A DNA stretch of 5,673 bases. Origin: Candidatus Methanocomedens sp. GTDB taxonomy: Archaea; Halobacteriota; Methanosarcinia; Methanosarcinales; Methanocomedenaceae. The notes beneath the pieces were generated by a model. That model was not told where the DNA came from and did not search any database. It saw only the letters and a list, made by a program, of their open reading frames with translations. The stretch covers positions 21,122 through 26,794 of the forward strand of contig PYCK01000062.1 in the NCBI GenBank assembly GCA_009649835.1, given 5' to 3'. The translations under genes were made by a program, and so were the position numbers. Below, piece after piece: positions 4,520 to 5,673 of this stretch. Each line of letters begins with the position of its first letter. Position 1 is the stretch's first letter.

Positions 4520-5673
4520 ATGGATCATAAGGAACTGTTTGACAGGTTGGAAGAACTTGAATGGGAAGATTTTGAAGTGAAAGAGGCGAAGACTTCTATT
4601 CCCAAAAGCAGTTTTGAAACGGTCAGTGCATTTTCAAATACAAATGGTGGCTGGCTTGTTTTTGGAGTAAGGCAGACTGGGAAGATCTTTGAGATATCCG
4701 GTGTTGAAGATGCTGAAAAGATCGAACAGGATTTTACAACTGTTCTCAGGGGAGATAAATTCAACAACAAAATAAGGGTGAGGAGTGAAAAGTATAACTT
4801 TGATGGAAAAGTTGTCCTTGCTTTTTATGTTCCTTCGTCTGAAAATAAGCCTGTATATTTTAATTCAAGGAAAAATACTTTTATCAGGACCGGTAGCGGA
4901 GACCAGCGAGCTACTGATGTAGAAATAGATGCAATGTACAGGGATTCTGCTTTTGGTCTTAAGGATCAGGAACTCACAGATTTTGTAATCGATGACCTGG
5001 ACGAGAAAACGATCTCTGATTATAGGACCTATTTGGAAAATGTTAATCCCGAGCACAGATATACTCAATTGTCAACTGAAGAATTGCTTGAAAAGTTGCA
5101 GGTTGTAATCAATGGCAGAATTACAATTGGAGGTCTGCTTGTCTTTGGCAGGGAGGATAACATCAACCGCATGCTTACGGATTTCAGAGTCGATTATCTG
5201 GAGATTATGGGCACATCTTATTCGGATGCACCGACTCGCTACAATTACAGGCTGTACGAAGAGGAGAATCTTTTCAGGTTCTATTTTAGCATTATCGAAC
5301 GCCTGATCAAAAAGATCGATCTGCCTTTTACATTAAGGGCAGACGGCTTAGCAACGGATAGGCAACCCCAGCTTATTGCAATACGGGAGGCACTGGTAAA
5401 TCTTCTGATACATTCTGATTATTTCAGCCCTATGAAACCGAGGATAAGGGTCTTCCTTGACCGGATCGAGTTTTTAAATCCTGGCAGCCTGCCCAAGGAT
5501 ATTGAATCTATTATGCGGGAAGATTTCACTATGCCAAGAAACCCTATTGTCACAAGGATATTCAGGGTTATAAAACTGGCTGAGAACGCAGGATCGGGTT
5601 TTGATAAAATGATCACTGGCTGGAAAGCCTATTATGAGGACGTACCTGTGGTATCGGGTGGTGTTGATTACTA
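4520..5673 (+). CDS. AlbA_2 (Schlafen-like) domain and GHKL ATPase protein, putative transcriptional regulator, 3' end cut by window
   Basis: 384 codons from an ATG at 4520 with no stop before the window edge. The N-terminal AlbA_2 (Schlafen group) domain, about 10-135, has FEVKEAK (18-24) and SAFSNTNGGWLVFGV (36-50), followed by NTFIRTGSGDQRA (119-131), the usual strand near that domain's end. The middle region (about 140-270) includes ITIGGLLVFGR (201-211). The C-terminal part matches the HATPase_c_4/GHKL module of so-called RecG-like regulators: IREALVNLLIHSDY (288-301; N box with Glu290 and Asn294, canonical form EALxNAxxHRDY), FLNPGSLP (318-325), and LAENAGSGFDKM (353-364; canonical EExGSGxxRM). 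Family members are commonly 400-550 residues with a C-terminal winged helix, which would lie beyond the edge. They are usually annotated as DNA-binding regulators and some occur near defence genes. The role here is inferred from domains only. Confidence 0.9.
   Translation, partial: MDHKELFDRLEELEWEDFEVKEAKTSIPKSSFETVSAFSNTNGGWLVFGVRQTGKIFEISGVEDAEKIEQDFTTVLRGDKFNNKIRVRSEKYNFDGKVVLAFYVPSSENKPVYFNSRKNTFIRTGSGDQRATDVEIDAMYRDSAFGLKDQELTDFVIDDLDEKTISDYRTYLENVNPEHRYTQLSTEELLEKLQVVINGRITIGGLLVFGREDNINRMLTDFRVDYLEIMGTSYSDAPTRYNYRLYEEENLFRFYFSIIERLIKKIDLPFTLRADGLATDRQPQLIAIREALVNLLIHSDYFSPMKPRIRVFLDRIEFLNPGSLPKDIESIMREDFTMPRNPIVTRIFRVIKLAENAGSGFDKMITGWKAYYEDVPVVSGGVDY

Overview
This window looks like a euryarchaeal chromosome, most like the methanogen/ANME (Methanosarcinales-like) group. 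The tRNA-Ile(GAT) has an archaeal-looking body and no encoded CCA. The genes are preceded by AT-rich TATA-like boxes, mostly with short or absent leaders and weak Shine-Dalgarno sequences. The gene content (stand-alone ammonia-dependent NadE, an uncharacterised radical SAM/SPASM-type protein, an archaeal/firmicute-type hypothetical family, an AlbA_2-HATPase regulator) fits that group. Lineage below Euryarchaeota is an inference.

Layout, left to right. (1) 1-1031, minus strand: branched-chain amino acid aminotransferase of the long BCAT (IlvE type II) class, lacking only its last residues at the window edge. (2) 1032-1310: intergenic, with candidate promoters for the divergent ilvE and tRNA genes and a short ACGGATT direct repeat. 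(3) 1311-1384, plus strand: tRNA-Ile(GAT). (4) 1385-1559: a tandem 38-bp repeat that ends in two mutually exclusive hairpins, then a TATA-like box. (5) 1569-2750, plus strand: radical SAM protein with a C-terminal cysteine region of SPASM/twitch type; GC-rich. (6) 2778-3566, minus strand: nadE, convergent with the radical SAM gene across a 27-bp gap that holds a small hairpin. (7) 3669-4412, plus strand: AT-richer hypothetical gene whose reading frame, and apparently its homology, runs upstream of any usable start codon, so it is probably truncated at the 5' end. (8) 4520-5673 and beyond, plus strand: AlbA_2 (Schlafen-like) plus GHKL-ATPase transcriptional-regulator-like protein, cut by the window end.

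The genes do not form one pathway. ilvE (Val/Leu/Ile synthesis), tRNA-Ile and nadE (NAD synthesis) are housekeeping genes in separate transcription units. The strand changes, the composition shift after about 2.75 kb, the 5'-truncated gene and the AlbA_2 regulator suggest that the right half has been rearranged or is accessory. I see no convincing complete novel system. The items most worth a second look are the repeat/alternative-hairpin element at 1397-1505, the broken 5' end near 3600-3670, and the function of the radical SAM gene.
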